Assembly (NCBI RefSeq): GCF_009931655.1
Contig: NZ_CP047984.1
Coordinates: 3,055,001 to 3,119,000, forward strand
Source: Pontibacter russatus
GTDB lineage: Bacteria; Bacteroidota; Bacteroidia; Cytophagales; Hymenobacteraceae
Reading direction: 5' to 3'
DNA: 64,000 nt
Below are positions 24,613 through 33,108 of this stretch, one piece after another. Every line of letters starts with the position of its first letter. Position 1 is the first letter of the stretch. A model generated the notes under the pieces. It was given only the letters and a program-made list of their open reading frames with translations, was not told the DNA's origin and did no database searches. Both the position numbers and the translations under genes were made by a program.

Positions 24613-27210
24613 ATGATAAATACGCTGATCGGGGATATTGGCCATGCAAGTGTGATTGTGGCTTTTGTGGCGGCCATTGTGTCCTCCTACGCCTATTTTA
24701 TGGCCTCGCGCACCAAGGCGGGGGCCGCCGATAACAGCTGGCGCAACATGGCGCGTGGTGCGTTTTACGTACACGCCGCGGCGGTGCTGCTGGTGATCTT
24801 CGCGCTGTTCAACATTATATATGAGCACCGCTACGAGTACTATTACGCCTGGAGCCACTCCTCTAACCACCTGCCGGTGTACTATATGATTTCCTGCTTC
24901 TGGGAGGGCCAGGAGGGGTCTTTCCTGCTCTGGATCTTCTGGCATGTGATGCTGGGCGTGGCCCTGATCAACGGCGGCAGGAAAAACAAGGAGTGGGAGG
25001 CCCCGGTGATGGCGATGTTCTCGTTCGTCCAGCTCTTCCTGACCTCCATGATACTGGGTGTGGTGATCGGTGACCTGAAGATCGGTTCCTCTCCCTTCAT
25101 CCTGATGCGTGATTTCATGCCGGACGCCCCGGTGTTTGCCATGGACCCTAACTTTGTGCCGCAGGACGGCACGGGCCTGAACCCGCTGCTTCAGAACTAC
25201 TGGATGGTGATTCACCCGCCCACACTGTTCCTGGGTTTTGCGGCCACGCTGGTGCCGTTTGCCTTTGCCATGGCCGCTCTTTGGAAAGGAAAATTTGTGG
25301 AGTGGGTGAAGCCTGCCCTGCCCTGGGCGCTCTTTGCTGCGGTAGTGCTGGGCGTAGGTACCGTGATGGGTGCTTACTGGGCTTACGAAACGCTGAACTT
25401 CGGGGGCTACTGGAACTGGGACCCGGTGGAGAACGCCGTTTATATCCCGTGGCTGGTACTGGTGGGCGGTATCCATACCATGATTGCCTACCGCCGTGGC
25501 AAGCAGGGCCTGAAGGCATCCTATATCCTCGTTATCGCGTCTTTCATCCTTATCCTGTACGCCACCTTCCTGACGCGCAGCGGCATTCTGGGTAACGCCT
25601 CCGTTCACTCCTTCACCGATCTGGGGCTGTCTGGGCAGTTGTTTGCTTACCTGGCTGCCTTTGCCGTGCTAGCTGTTGGCCTGTTGGTGTACCGGTGGAA
25701 GCGCATCCCAACGACAGAGAAAGAACTTTCGACCTACAACGGCGAGTTCTGGGTGTTCATTGGCGCGGCGGTGCTTTGCCTGGCGGGTTTCCAGGTGCTT
25801 GCTACCACCTCCATACCGGTATATAACTCCTTCCTGGGCTTTATTGGGATAGAGTCTAATGCCGCGCTGCCCGCCGACCAGATTGAGCACTACACCAAGT
25901 TCCAATTGTGGGCCGGTGTGGGCATCGCCATCCTGTCTGGTATCGGCCAGTTGCTGTGGTGGAGCAAAGGCGAAAAGACGCGAAACACCTTTATTGATGC
26001 CATTATGCTGCCGGGCATGCTCACGCTGCTGTTCGCCAGTTTGATCATTGTGCTGTCGAAAATGGGGATGCTTTCCGAGACCATTGACAACCCGGTGTAT
26101 ATCACCCTGCTGGTGGCGGCGCTGTTTGCAGTGTTCGCCAACCTGAGCATCATCCTGAACCTGATCCATAAGAAAGTGACGCTTTCGGGCGGGGCGGTGT
26201 CGCATATAGGCATTGCCCTGATGCTGATCGGCATCCTGTTCTCCTCGGGCTACTCCAACATCATCTCCCAGAACACGTCGGGCATGGTGTACTCGCGTGA
26301 GTTCCCGGACGATATCAACCGCGACAACGTGCTGCTGTGGCGCAACACACCCGTAGATATGGACAAGTACACCGTGAGCTACCACGGCCAGTTCCAGGAA
26401 GTGGACGGCGTGCCGGAGTACGTGAACAAGGAATTGCTCTTCCCGACCATGGACCCATATAAAGCCATTGCGCGCGGCGACATCAAAGTAGGTGACAAGG
26501 TGTACTTCAAGACGGGCGATACGCTGGATCTGGAATCGCCGGAGAACACTTACTACCAGGTGCTGTACAAAGAGCGGGAGGGAGATGATGAATTTACCCT
26601 TTACCCGCGGGCGCAGGTGAACCCGAACATGGGTCTGCTGGCCTCGCCGGACATCAAGCACTTCGCCGACAAGGACCTGTACTCGCACGTGTCGTCTGTG
26701 CCGGACCCGAACGAGGAGAAGGACTGGGGCGACCTGCAGGAGTTTGACGTGGCCGCCGGAGACACCATCATCCTGAACGACTATGTGGCAGTGTTCAACG
26801 GCATAGAGCGCATCGATCAGGTGCCGGGCGTGGTGCTGGCGGAAGGCGACGTGGCCGTGCAGGCTGATCTGAAGATTATGGGCGAGCGCAAAGACTACCA
26901 CGCGCACCCGGTGCTGATGATCAAGGACCAGATGATGGGGCGCGTGCCGGAAGAGGTGGCCGACCTTGGCCTGCGCATCACGTTCATGAACATCGACACC
27001 CAGAACAACCGGTTTAAAATCGGGGTGAACGCCACGCAAAAGGACTATATCATCCTGAAGGCGATGGAGAAACCGTTTGTGAACATCCTCTGGATAGGCA
27101 CGATTGTGATGAGCATCGGTTTTGTGATGGCCATTGTGCGCCGCAAACGGGAAGGCGGCACGCCAAGGCCTGCCGCTCCAAAGAAAACCCGGGAAGTGCA
27201 GACAGCTTAA
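24613..27210 (+). CDS. ccmF: CcmF-type cytochrome c heme lyase
   Basis: 865 residues with about 14 membrane spans and a large periplasmic domain near residues 590-800. The WWD-type heme domain is FGGYWNWDPVENAVYIPWL, preceded by the histidine motif VIHPPTLFLGF. It also has the CcmF-like N-terminal GHASVIVAFVAA. The protein attaches heme from CcmE to apocytochrome c. The long periplasmic insertion before the last span is characteristic of the family. A hairpin terminator follows 16 bases after the stop, ending the ccm unit. Confidence 0.95.
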   Translation: MINTLIGDIGHASVIVAFVAAIVSSYAYFMASRTKAGAADNSWRNMARGAFYVHAAAVLLVIFALFNIIYEHRYEYYYAWSHSSNHLPVYYMISCFWEGQEGSFLLWIFWHVMLGVALINGGRKNKEWEAPVMAMFSFVQLFLTSMILGVVIGDLKIGSSPFILMRDFMPDAPVFAMDPNFVPQDGTGLNPLLQNYWMVIHPPTLFLGFAATLVPFAFAMAALWKGKFVEWVKPALPWALFAAVVLGVGTVMGAYWAYETLNFGGYWNWDPVENAVYIPWLVLVGGIHTMIAYRRGKQGLKASYILVIASFILILYATFLTRSGILGNASVHSFTDLGLSGQLFAYLAAFAVLAVGLLVYRWKRIPTTEKELSTYNGEFWVFIGAAVLCLAGFQVLATTSIPVYNSFLGFIGIESNAALPADQIEHYTKFQLWAGVGIAILSGIGQLLWWSKGEKTRNTFIDAIMLPGMLTLLFASLIIVLSKMGMLSETIDNPVYITLLVAALFAVFANLSIILNLIHKKVTLSGGAVSHIGIALMLIGILFSSGYSNIISQNTSGMVYSREFPDDINRDNVLLWRNTPVDMDKYTVSYHGQFQEVDGVPEYVNKELLFPTMDPYKAIARGDIKVGDKVYFKTGDTLDLESPENTYYQVLYKEREGDDEFTLYPRAQVNPNMGLLASPDIKHFADKDLYSHVSSVPDPNEEKDWGDLQEFDVAAGDTIILNDYVAVFNGIERIDQVPGVVLAEGDVAVQADLKIMGERKDYHAHPVLMIKDQMMGRVPEEVADLGLRITFMNIDTQNNRFKIGVNATQKDYIILKAMEKPFVNILWIGTIVMSIGFVMAIVRRKREGGTPRPAAPKKTREVQTA

Positions 27211-27225
27211 ACATGATTTCCGCCG

Positions 27226-27270
27226 AAACTGAAAAGCCTTTGCTGATGAAGCAAGGGCTTTTCAGTTTTA
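27226..27270 (+). terminator. Intrinsic terminator after ccmF
   Basis: An 18-bp stem (AAACTGAAAAGCC at 27226-27238 with GGCTTTTCAGTTT at 27256-27268, extended inwards by five pairs including one G-T) and a 7-nt loop, ending in TTTTA. Confidence 0.9.
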
Positions 27271-27316
27271 CAACGCCGCAGCTATATACAGCACCCAGAA
27301 AACGCACCAGCAATAT

Positions 27317-28150
27317 ATGAATTCATCTGAGAAGAAACGCATTGCCGTGATAGGGGCGGGCAACGTGGCCTGGCACCTGGCGCCCGCGCTCGCCGCCGCA
27401 GGACACACCGTCACAGCCATATATAGCCGCAGCCCCGCCTCGCGCGAGGCGCTGGCCCGACTCCTGCCAGCGGCGCAGCCCATATATAGCCTCGACCTGC
27501 TGGAGATGGCCGTAGAGGTGGTGCTGATTGCCGTGCCGGACGCCGCCCTGGCCGGGGTAGCCGCCGCCCTGAAGGTGGCGCCCGGCACGGTGGTGGCGCA
27601 TACCTCCGGCTCGCAGCCGCTGGCGCTGCTTCAGCCAATTCAGGGAGCCCACATAGGCGTGTTGTACCCGCTGCAGACGTTTTCCAAATCCAAGCCCGTG
27701 GACTTTGCCGGTGTGCCGCTGCTGGTGGAGGCGCAGGATGCGGAAACGTTGCGGCAACTGGAAATGCTGGCCCAAAGCATCAGCAGCAAGGCGTATAGGG
27801 TTCCGTCCGAAGCCAGGAGGCAACTGCACTTGGCGGCGGTGTTTGCCTGCAATTTCACCAACCATTTGCTGGGCATCAGCGAGCAACTGCTGCAGGAGGC
27901 GAACCTGCCAAAGGAGTTGCTGCAGCCCCTGATAGCAGAAACCATTGAGAAAGCCTCCCGGCAAGACCCTTTTTCGGTGCAGACGGGCCCGGCCGTGCGC
28001 GGAGATGACAATGTGCTGCAGGCGCACCTGCAAATGCTGCAGCCGTACCCCCGCTACCAGGCTATATATAGGCAACTGTCCCAAAGCATACAGGCGCAGG
28101 CATCGGGTGAGGCAAATCAATTTAACCTAAAGGACGGTTCTCCTGTTTAA
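27317..28150 (+). CDS. Rossmann-fold and DUF2520 domain protein
   Basis: 277 residues. N-terminal NAD(P)-binding Rossmann fold with GAGNVAWHLAPALAAAGH at residues 14-31, then a C-terminal helical DUF2520 domain (HLAAVFACNFTNHLLGISEQ, ETIEKASRQDPFSVQTGPAV). It resembles a short-chain 6-phosphogluconate/pyrroline-5-carboxylate reductase relative; the substrate is unknown. Its three Ile-Tyr pairs are all written ATA TAT, and in each case followed by AGC or AGG, making ATATATAG inside a gene otherwise full of GC-ending codons. KdsC lies 0.9 kb downstream, as in several Bacteroidota. Confidence 0.88.
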   Translation: MNSSEKKRIAVIGAGNVAWHLAPALAAAGHTVTAIYSRSPASREALARLLPAAQPIYSLDLLEMAVEVVLIAVPDAALAGVAAALKVAPGTVVAHTSGSQPLALLQPIQGAHIGVLYPLQTFSKSKPVDFAGVPLLVEAQDAETLRQLEMLAQSISSKAYRVPSEARRQLHLAAVFACNFTNHLLGISEQLLQEANLPKELLQPLIAETIEKASRQDPFSVQTGPAVRGDDNVLQAHLQMLQPYPRYQAIYRQLSQSIQAQASGEANQFNLKDGSPV

Positions 28151-28228
28151 GTAGAGAGCCTGATGCAACAGCTGTTTTGATTCGGCTGCAGGCCTTTGTA
28201 AATTGCGCACCAAACACAGATAGAAGAA

Positions 28229-28558
28229 ATGAAAGTTGTAAATATAACCTTTAAGTTTGCTGATGGCTCCCCGGACGAGACGCACCCTGCCGTGGAGGGG
28301 GAGTCGGTGCTGGACGTGGCCCTCAACAACGATATAAAACTGCAGCACAACTGCGGCGGCGTGTGCGGCTGCAGCACGTGCCACGTATACGTGGAGGCTG
28401 GCATGGACGACCTGCCGGAGATATCCGACAAAGAAGAAGACTACATCGACCGTGCCGTGGACCCGCGCATCAACTCCCGCCTGGGCTGCCAGTGCGTGGT
28501 GCAGGGCAACGAAGACATTGTGGTGACCATTCCCGAGCAGGACTTCCTGGGGCACTAA
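28229..28558 (+). CDS. fdx: [2Fe-2S] ferredoxin
   Basis: 109 residues. The cysteine pattern of a plant/adrenodoxin-type cluster is complete: NCGGVCGCSTCHVY with three ligands and LGCQC for the fourth. The ISC type is indicated by the adjacent iscX and by the acidic stretch MDDLPEISDKEEDYID. It donates electrons in iron-sulfur cluster assembly or to other oxidoreductases in the cytoplasm. The core iscS/iscU genes are not in the window. Confidence 0.93.
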   Translation: MKVVNITFKFADGSPDETHPAVEGESVLDVALNNDIKLQHNCGGVCGCSTCHVYVEAGMDDLPEISDKEEDYIDRAVDPRINSRLGCQCVVQGNEDIVVTIPEQDFLGH

Positions 28559-28559
28559 A

Positions 28560-28639
28560 AACATTTAACATTGATCATTTATCAGGTCTCGTCATACAGC
28601 ATTGATAAATGTTAATTGATAATTGATAACTGAAAAGAC
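28560..28639. repeat. Inverted ATTGATAA repeat in the fdx-iscX spacer
   Basis: CATTTATCA (28576-28584) pairs with TGATAAATG (28603-28611). The remainder is made of AACATTTAACATTGAT and AATTGATAATTGATAA words. This is the third spacer of this style in the window. Confidence 0.5.
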
Positions 28640-28882
28640 ATGAACAAGAGCTACGAGCCCCCCATCCACTGGAACGATTACGAAGACATCGCGATGGCGC
28701 TGTACGAGAAGTTCGGCGACGACTTCACCGAATCCAAGATATACCGCATCCGCTTCACCGAACTGCTGGACTGGGTGCTGTCGCTGCCTAATTTTGAGGG
28801 CACACGCGAGCAAGCCAACGAAGGCCACCTCGAGCAAATCCAGTCGGCCTGGGTATATGAGTGGCGCGACAACCAGGACTAA
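28640..28882 (+). CDS. iscX: IscX iron-sulfur assembly protein
   Basis: 80 residues, full length for IscX. The signature PPIHWNDYEDIAMALYEKF at the start and ending WVYEWRDNQD match the family, a small acidic winged-helix-like protein that binds iron and IscS and tunes cluster assembly. It lies behind ferredoxin, as in many isc operons. A terminator follows 45 bases later. Confidence 0.93.
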   Translation: MNKSYEPPIHWNDYEDIAMALYEKFGDDFTESKIYRIRFTELLDWVLSLPNFEGTREQANEGHLEQIQSAWVYEWRDNQD

Positions 28883-28926
28883 ACTTTATATATAACTTCC
28901 GGCCAAGCGCCATATTCCGATATTTT

Positions 28927-28955
28927 TAAAGGCTCTTCCTGGCGAGGGGCCTTTA
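28927..28955 (+). terminator. Terminator after iscX
   Basis: Stem TAAAGGC (28927-28933) with GCCTTTA (28949-28955), extended by G-T and C-G pairs inside. It is preceded by TTTTT and followed by TCATTT, so it may work on either strand. Confidence 0.65.
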
Positions 28956-28965
28956 TCATTTGGAG

Positions 28966-28995
28966 CAAGCCATATATAAACAAGCCATATATAAA
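28966..28995 (+). repeat. Tandem 15-bp repeat containing ATATATAA
   Basis: Two exact adjacent copies of CAAGCCATATATAAA (28966-28980, 28981-28995). Each contains the TATATA word that is enriched across the window. It lies in the spacer upstream of kdsC. Confidence 0.7.
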
Positions 28996-29062
28996 TTCGG
29001 GGCCGCTAAATCTTGTGCATATTTTTTGGCCCTCGCCCGTTTTTCTTTGTTCTTTTGCCTGA

Positions 29063-29070
29063 TATTTTTG
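29063..29070 (+). promoter_or_regulatory. -7 promoter element of kdsC
   Basis: TATTTTTG matches TAnnTTTG perfectly. It ends 10 bases before the ATG, so the mRNA leader would be only a few bases long. No good TTTG was found at the usual 19-base distance upstream. Confidence 0.5.
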
Positions 29071-29080
29071 CTTTCGACCT

Positions 29081-29578
29081 ATGTCCATTACCCAGACAGA
29101 TTTAACCCGCATCAACACGTTTATTTTTGATGTGGACGGCGTGCTGACCGACGGCCTGCTGTATTGCTTCGCGGACGGGGAGCAGGTGCGGGCCTTCAAC
29201 ATCAAAGACGGCTTCGCCATCAAGCACGCTATCAGCCAGGGCTACCGCGTGGCGGTCATCTCCGGCAAAGACGAGCCGGGCGTGCGCAAGCGCCTCAAGC
29301 AGCTCGGCATCGAGGACATGTACCTGGGCAGCGAGGAAAAGGTGGACACCTTCGAGGATTATATATACATGCAGGGCATCCACCCGGCCACGGTAGCCTA
29401 TATGGGCGACGACATGCCGGACTTCGAGGTGATGCAGCGCTGCGGGCTGCGCGCCTGCCCCGCCGACGCCGCCGATGACATCAAAGAGATCAGCACCTTC
29501 GTCTCCACCAAAAAAGGCGGCCGGGGCGCCGCGCGGGAGCTGATTGAGCAGATTATGAAGGCGCAGGACACGTGGTAA
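29081..29578 (+). CDS. kdsC: KdsC-type HAD phosphatase (KDO 8-phosphate phosphatase)
   Basis: 165 residues. HAD motif I is FDVDGVLTDG (nucleophile aspartate in DVD), motif II VAVISGK, motif III lysine in the GSEEKVD region, and motif IV YMGDDMPDFEVM. The compact cap-less form is the KdsC family, which releases phosphate from 3-deoxy-manno-octulosonate 8-phosphate during lipid A core synthesis. The ending GGRGAARELIEQIM is conserved. It is transcribed from a close promoter and is followed by a long AT-rich spacer. Confidence 0.93.
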   Translation: MSITQTDLTRINTFIFDVDGVLTDGLLYCFADGEQVRAFNIKDGFAIKHAISQGYRVAVISGKDEPGVRKRLKQLGIEDMYLGSEEKVDTFEDYIYMQGIHPATVAYMGDDMPDFEVMQRCGLRACPADAADDIKEISTFVSTKKGGRGAARELIEQIMKAQDTW

Positions 29579-29697
29579 AACGCCGTATATGCTTTTTCTT
29601 CAATCCAATAGAAGATTTCTCTTAATGTGATATTGTATATATAAAAATAAATCCTTAGTTTACGTTCAGTTAATTACCTAATAAATTATTCATCTTT

Positions 29698-29892
29698 ATG
29701 AAGACAGGAAAAGTAAAGTTTTTTATTGAGTCAAAGGGTTTTGGTTTTATAACTGAAGACGAGACAAACGAGGATTTCTTTGTGCATGCAAGCGGCCTGA
29801 ACGGCGTGGAGATTCAGCAGCACGACCGCGTAGCTTTTGATACGCAGGAAGGCAAAAAAGGAATCAACGCGGTAAACGTGAAGAGAATCTAA
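29698..29892 (+). CDS. Cold-shock domain protein
   Basis: 64 residues, a single CSD. RNP1 is KGFGFI and RNP2 DFFVHAS, both intact. The ending GKKGINAVNVKRI is standard. Such proteins bind single-stranded RNA/DNA and act as RNA chaperones in cold or growth transitions. The 119-base leader (29579-29697) is strongly AT-rich, which is typical of cold-shock mRNAs whose leader controls translation. A strong terminator follows, so it is a one-gene unit. Confidence 0.95.
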   Translation: MKTGKVKFFIESKGFGFITEDETNEDFFVHASGLNGVEIQQHDRVAFDTQEGKKGINAVNVKRI

Positions 29893-29916
29893 CACTGTTT
29901 ACGCCACCGTTACCGG

Positions 29917-29945
29917 AAAAGCCCCTTGAACAAGGGGCTTTTTTA
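29917..29945 (+). terminator. Intrinsic terminator after the cold-shock gene
   Basis: AAAAGCCCCTT (29917-29927) pairs with AAGGGGCTTTT (29932-29942), with a short loop, and a T-run follows. Confidence 0.92.
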
Positions 29946-29975
29946 TTGCCGTTTGCACCCGCCGCCGTACCTTTG
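29946..29975 (+). promoter_or_regulatory. Promoter of the UbiA gene
   Basis: TTG at 29946-29948, a 19-base spacer, then TACCTTTG at 29968-29975: the Bacteroidota sigma-A consensus. It ends 22 bases before the ATG. Confidence 0.75.
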
Positions 29976-29997
29976 CGTTGTTTTACCATCCCACCGC

Positions 29998-30840
29998 ATG
30001 AAGCCCTTTTTAACTCTGATACGCGCCCAGAACCTGCTGATGGTTGTGCTGAGCCAGGCGCTGGTGCAGGCCTGTCTGCTGTCAGTGGGGGTGAGGTGGG
30101 CAAAGGTGCTGGAGCCGGGCTTTCTGGCCCTTACCCTCTCCACGGTGTGCATCGCGGCGGCAGGCTATATCATCAACGACTACTACGATGTGAAAATCGA
30201 CGCCATCAACAAGCCGGACCGGCTGCTGGTGGGGCGCATCATCCGCAGGCGGCGGGCCATGTTCGCCCACCTGGTGCTGTCGCTCATTGGCGTCGTGATG
30301 GGGGCGTTGCTGCTGGTGCGGGTGGGGCTGATCAACCTGGGGGCGGTGCTGCTGCTGTGGGGCTACTCGGCGCGGCTGAAGAAACTGCCGCTCATCGGCA
30401 ACATCGCCATCGCGCTGCTGTCGGCGTCTATGCTGCTGGTGGTGGCCGTGTATGCCGGTATGCTGAACATGACCACGCTGGGTTATGCCCTGTTCGCCTT
30501 TCTCATCTCGCTCATCCGGGAAATCATCAAAGACATAGAGGATATGAAAGGCGACGCCACCTTCGAGTGCCGCACGCTGCCCATTTTGTTGGGGATGCGG
30601 GGTGCCAAATACGTGCTTTACCCGCTCCTCGCGCTTTTCATGGCCCTGCTGGTTGCCAGCGTGCTGCACCCCTCCACGCCGCAGCTGTTCGACGTATATA
30701 TGCTGGTGCTGGTGCTGGCTCCCAGCGTCTGGATGGCGGTGAAACTGGCGCGCGCCGACCGCAAGGCAGACTTCACGTACCTGAGCAACCTGAACAAACT
30801 CATCATGCTGCTGGGCATCCTGTCGATGCTGCTGGTGTAA
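29998..30840 (+). CDS. UbiA family prenyltransferase
   Basis: 280 residues from the ATG at 29998, which follows a good promoter; an upstream ATG would overlap the terminator. About nine membrane helices. The two aspartate motifs that bind Mg-prenyl diphosphate are NDYYDVKIDAINKPDRL and DIEDMKGD. It belongs to the geranylgeranylglycerol-phosphate/UbiA-like group common in Bacteroidota; the acceptor (a quinone, glycerol-phosphate or other ring) cannot be decided from sequence. Integral inner-membrane enzyme, single-gene unit. Confidence 0.85.
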   Translation: MKPFLTLIRAQNLLMVVLSQALVQACLLSVGVRWAKVLEPGFLALTLSTVCIAAAGYIINDYYDVKIDAINKPDRLLVGRIIRRRRAMFAHLVLSLIGVVMGALLLVRVGLINLGAVLLLWGYSARLKKLPLIGNIAIALLSASMLLVVAVYAGMLNMTTLGYALFAFLISLIREIIKDIEDMKGDATFECRTLPILLGMRGAKYVLYPLLALFMALLVASVLHPSTPQLFDVYMLVLVLAPSVWMAVKLARADRKADFTYLSNLNKLIMLLGILSMLLV

Positions 30841-31025
30841 AATGCCTGGATTATATAGGGCTGCAGAGCAGGAATTCTGCCAGGTTTATATATTCCCTGG
30901 CTATCATTGAAGGATTTGATACGCTGCGGCGCAAAATGAGAAAGCACCAAAAGGCAGGCGGAGCCTGTATCAGGTTGAACGGCACATGGAGACATATTGC
31001 CTTGCTAGCCTCCCTTTTTAAAGTG

Positions 31026-31033
31026 TATATTTG
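31026..31033 (+). promoter_or_regulatory. -7 promoter element of the Fur-family gene
   Basis: TATATTTG fits TAnnTTTG and ends 8 bases before the ATG, implying a leaderless or nearly leaderless mRNA. TTG words lie at 30997 and 31002, 21-26 bases upstream. Confidence 0.6.
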
Positions 31034-31041
31034 CTAACGCC

Positions 31042-31488
31042 ATGGAAAACCTACACAGCAACGTAATGCAGAAGGCACAAGAGTTGCTGCAGCAGTACAT
31101 GCTCCGCAAAACCAACTGCCGGTTAGAGGTGCTGGCGCTGCTGCTGCAGCACAACCACGCGCTGGCCCACTCCGACATAGAGCGGCAACTCGGAGACAGA
31201 TATGACCGCGTCACGCTCTACCGCACGCTGCACTCATTCGAGGAAAAGGGGCTGGTGCACAGCATCAACGACGTGAGCGGGGTAGTGAAATACGCGCTTT
31301 GCCAGGAGGCCTGCAGCCAGCACCAGCACCACGACAACCATATACACTTCAACTGCACGTCCTGCGGCCAGACCTTCTGCCTGAACGAGGTGAACGTGCC
31401 CGCCCCCGCTTTGCCGGCGGGCTACAGGGTGCAGAGCCTGCACTTTTCGGCGCGGGGCATCTGCCGCGCCTGCGCCGCCGCGGCCTAA
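31042..31488 (+). CDS. Fur-family metalloregulator (Zur/PerR/Fur type)
   Basis: 148 residues. Winged-helix DNA-binding domain with the recognition helix DRVTLYRTLHSFEEKGLV; the metal-sensing part has HHDNHIHF and two zinc-site cysteine pairs (CTSCG and CRAC). The histidine-rich QHQHHDNHIHFNC segment suggests zinc sensing, but Fur and Zur cannot be separated safely here. It should be a cytoplasmic repressor. The close promoter overlaps the start, leaving room for autoregulation; no palindromic Fur box was recognised. Confidence 0.85.
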   Translation: MENLHSNVMQKAQELLQQYMLRKTNCRLEVLALLLQHNHALAHSDIERQLGDRYDRVTLYRTLHSFEEKGLVHSINDVSGVVKYALCQEACSQHQHHDNHIHFNCTSCGQTFCLNEVNVPAPALPAGYRVQSLHFSARGICRACAAAA

Positions 31489-31529
31489 GCCCGTTTTCTG
31501 CATAAGCAAACCTGTTTACACCCGATGCC

Positions 31530-32027
31530 ATGTCCCGCCAGCCAGACCATGCCGCCGCTTTCCGTGCCCTGGTGCTATCCCCGGCAAAGTTCCGGCTGTT
31601 TCTGCTGGGCCGGCTGCCCATGGCCTATATGGCGGGGCTGCGCGTAACGGACCTGAGCGGGGAGCACGCCACGGTGCGGGTGCCTTATAAATATCTCAAC
31701 AAAAATCCCTTCCAGTCTATTCACTTCGCCTGCCTCAGCATGGCCGCCGAACTCTCAACGGGCGTGCTGTGCATGATGCAGGTATATAAAGCAGATCCGG
31801 CTATCTCCATGCTGGTGGTGCATATGGAGGCTGATTTCACAAAGAAAGCCGTAGGCAACATCACCTTCACCTGCCACGATGGCAAGGCCATCGCCGAGGC
31901 CGTTGAGCGGACAAAGGCAACCGGGCAAGGTGTGACGGTGGTAGCCACCAGCATCGGCGTGGACGAGAGCGGCGACCAGGTGGCCTCCTTCCGTTACACC
32001 TGGTCGCTGAAGGCGAAGCGGCAATAG
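31530..32027 (+). CDS. DUF4442 hot-dog-fold protein
   Basis: 165 residues. A DUF4442 member, related to acyl-CoA thioesterases of the hot-dog fold. Conserved stretches: VRVPYKYLNKNPFQSIHFAC (a helix after the core strand), ADFTKKAVGNITFTC and VASFRYTWSLK. No catalytic assignment is certain. Probably cytoplasmic. It follows the Fur-family gene after 41 bases and may be co-transcribed with it. Confidence 0.8.
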   Translation: MSRQPDHAAAFRALVLSPAKFRLFLLGRLPMAYMAGLRVTDLSGEHATVRVPYKYLNKNPFQSIHFACLSMAAELSTGVLCMMQVYKADPAISMLVVHMEADFTKKAVGNITFTCHDGKAIAEAVERTKATGQGVTVVATSIGVDESGDQVASFRYTWSLKAKRQ

Positions 32028-32175
32028 AGCGTTTTTGTTTGTTATCTCAGGTCCTATATATAAGCATAAGTTTATATATTTAACAGAGCCTTTATTCCTC
32101 ATATTTGGCTATATTAGGTAGCTAAACGTAGTAGCTCCGCTTAGCCCACAGTTAGCACATATAATATATAATGAA

Positions 32176-32982
32176 ATGAAACTGTCTCATTTCTTTTTAC
32201 TCATTGCTTTGCTGTTTGTGGTAAGTTGCTCATCAGGCAAGATGGAAGATGAATTATTAGGTGCTTGGATTCCTAAACATAATACATCAGGGACCTTTAT
32301 CTTCTTCCCTGATTCTGCTTGGGTGCTTGTAAGGGATACGATAAAAGCATATACATATAAAATTGAAGATAAAGAATTAAAGATATATAGCTTGAATAAA
32401 CAGTTTGGAGCTAATGCTGTAGTCAAAGAAAGCTTTCCTATTCGCTGGCTAAAGGAGGACTCTTTGATTCTTTATCATGAAGTCATGAAAGATGTAGGAG
32501 TAAATCTTACTTATCAAAAAGTAAATTTATTTCCAGAAAGAGTTGATAAGATTCAGTTCTCATATTTTAATGGCTGGCAAATAAGTAAAGATGTTGAAAT
32601 TGATTCAGCAGGTAACTTTACAGCTTGGGAGTATAACTTTTGGACTGATGAAACATTCAAGTCAACAGGGCTTATAAATGAACCTGATGTGATAAAAATA
32701 TTATGGGGAGCCAACTTTCTAACCAATCTCCCAGCCTCTTTTGAATTTTCGAAGAATCACTGCGATGATTGCGCTCCTTATGGACTTTCTGTTTATAAAG
32801 ATGGAAAGGTGGAATCTTTCTATGCATCTGAAGCAAAAAAACCGAGTGCTGCTAATCTTGTTTTTTCAACATTACTCGATATAATTAGAAAATCAGAGAA
32901 AATCGAAACTGATACAAGAGCACCTAAACTCCGAAGCGATATTTACATTACAAGGGACACAACAGTAATAGAAGAAAAATAA
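32176..32982 (+). CDS. Hypothetical lipoprotein, AT-rich
   Basis: 268 residues with a lipoprotein signal (FFLLIALLFVVSC, Cys18). No family recognised. The start of the mature part (LLGAWIPKHNTSGTFIFFPD) resembles lipocalin-like/DUF lipoproteins that begin with a G-x-W turn, and the rest is beta-rich. Codon use is much more AT-rich than in neighbours (for example AAA, AAT, TTA dominate), so it is probably a recent acquisition together with the toxin-antitoxin pair that follows. Confidence 0.7.
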   Translation: MKLSHFFLLIALLFVVSCSSGKMEDELLGAWIPKHNTSGTFIFFPDSAWVLVRDTIKAYTYKIEDKELKIYSLNKQFGANAVVKESFPIRWLKEDSLILYHEVMKDVGVNLTYQKVNLFPERVDKIQFSYFNGWQISKDVEIDSAGNFTAWEYNFWTDETFKSTGLINEPDVIKILWGANFLTNLPASFEFSKNHCDDCAPYGLSVYKDGKVESFYASEAKKPSAANLVFSTLLDIIRKSEKIETDTRAPKLRSDIYITRDTTVIEEK

Positions 32983-33108
32983 CAAGTGCTACACAGTTCA
33001 GCCTTTATGCTCGGCTGACGCCTCGCCATCTGTTATACCAACACGTTGGGGTACACTTGCAATTAAAGAAGGCTAACCATTTCCTGTTAAAATTTGTATA
33101 TTCAGGAT

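Noticed and set aside
25669..27039. 456-codon minus-strand frame opposite ccmF
   Set aside because: Antisense shadow; histidine/valine-rich reading typical of reversed GC-rich coding DNA.
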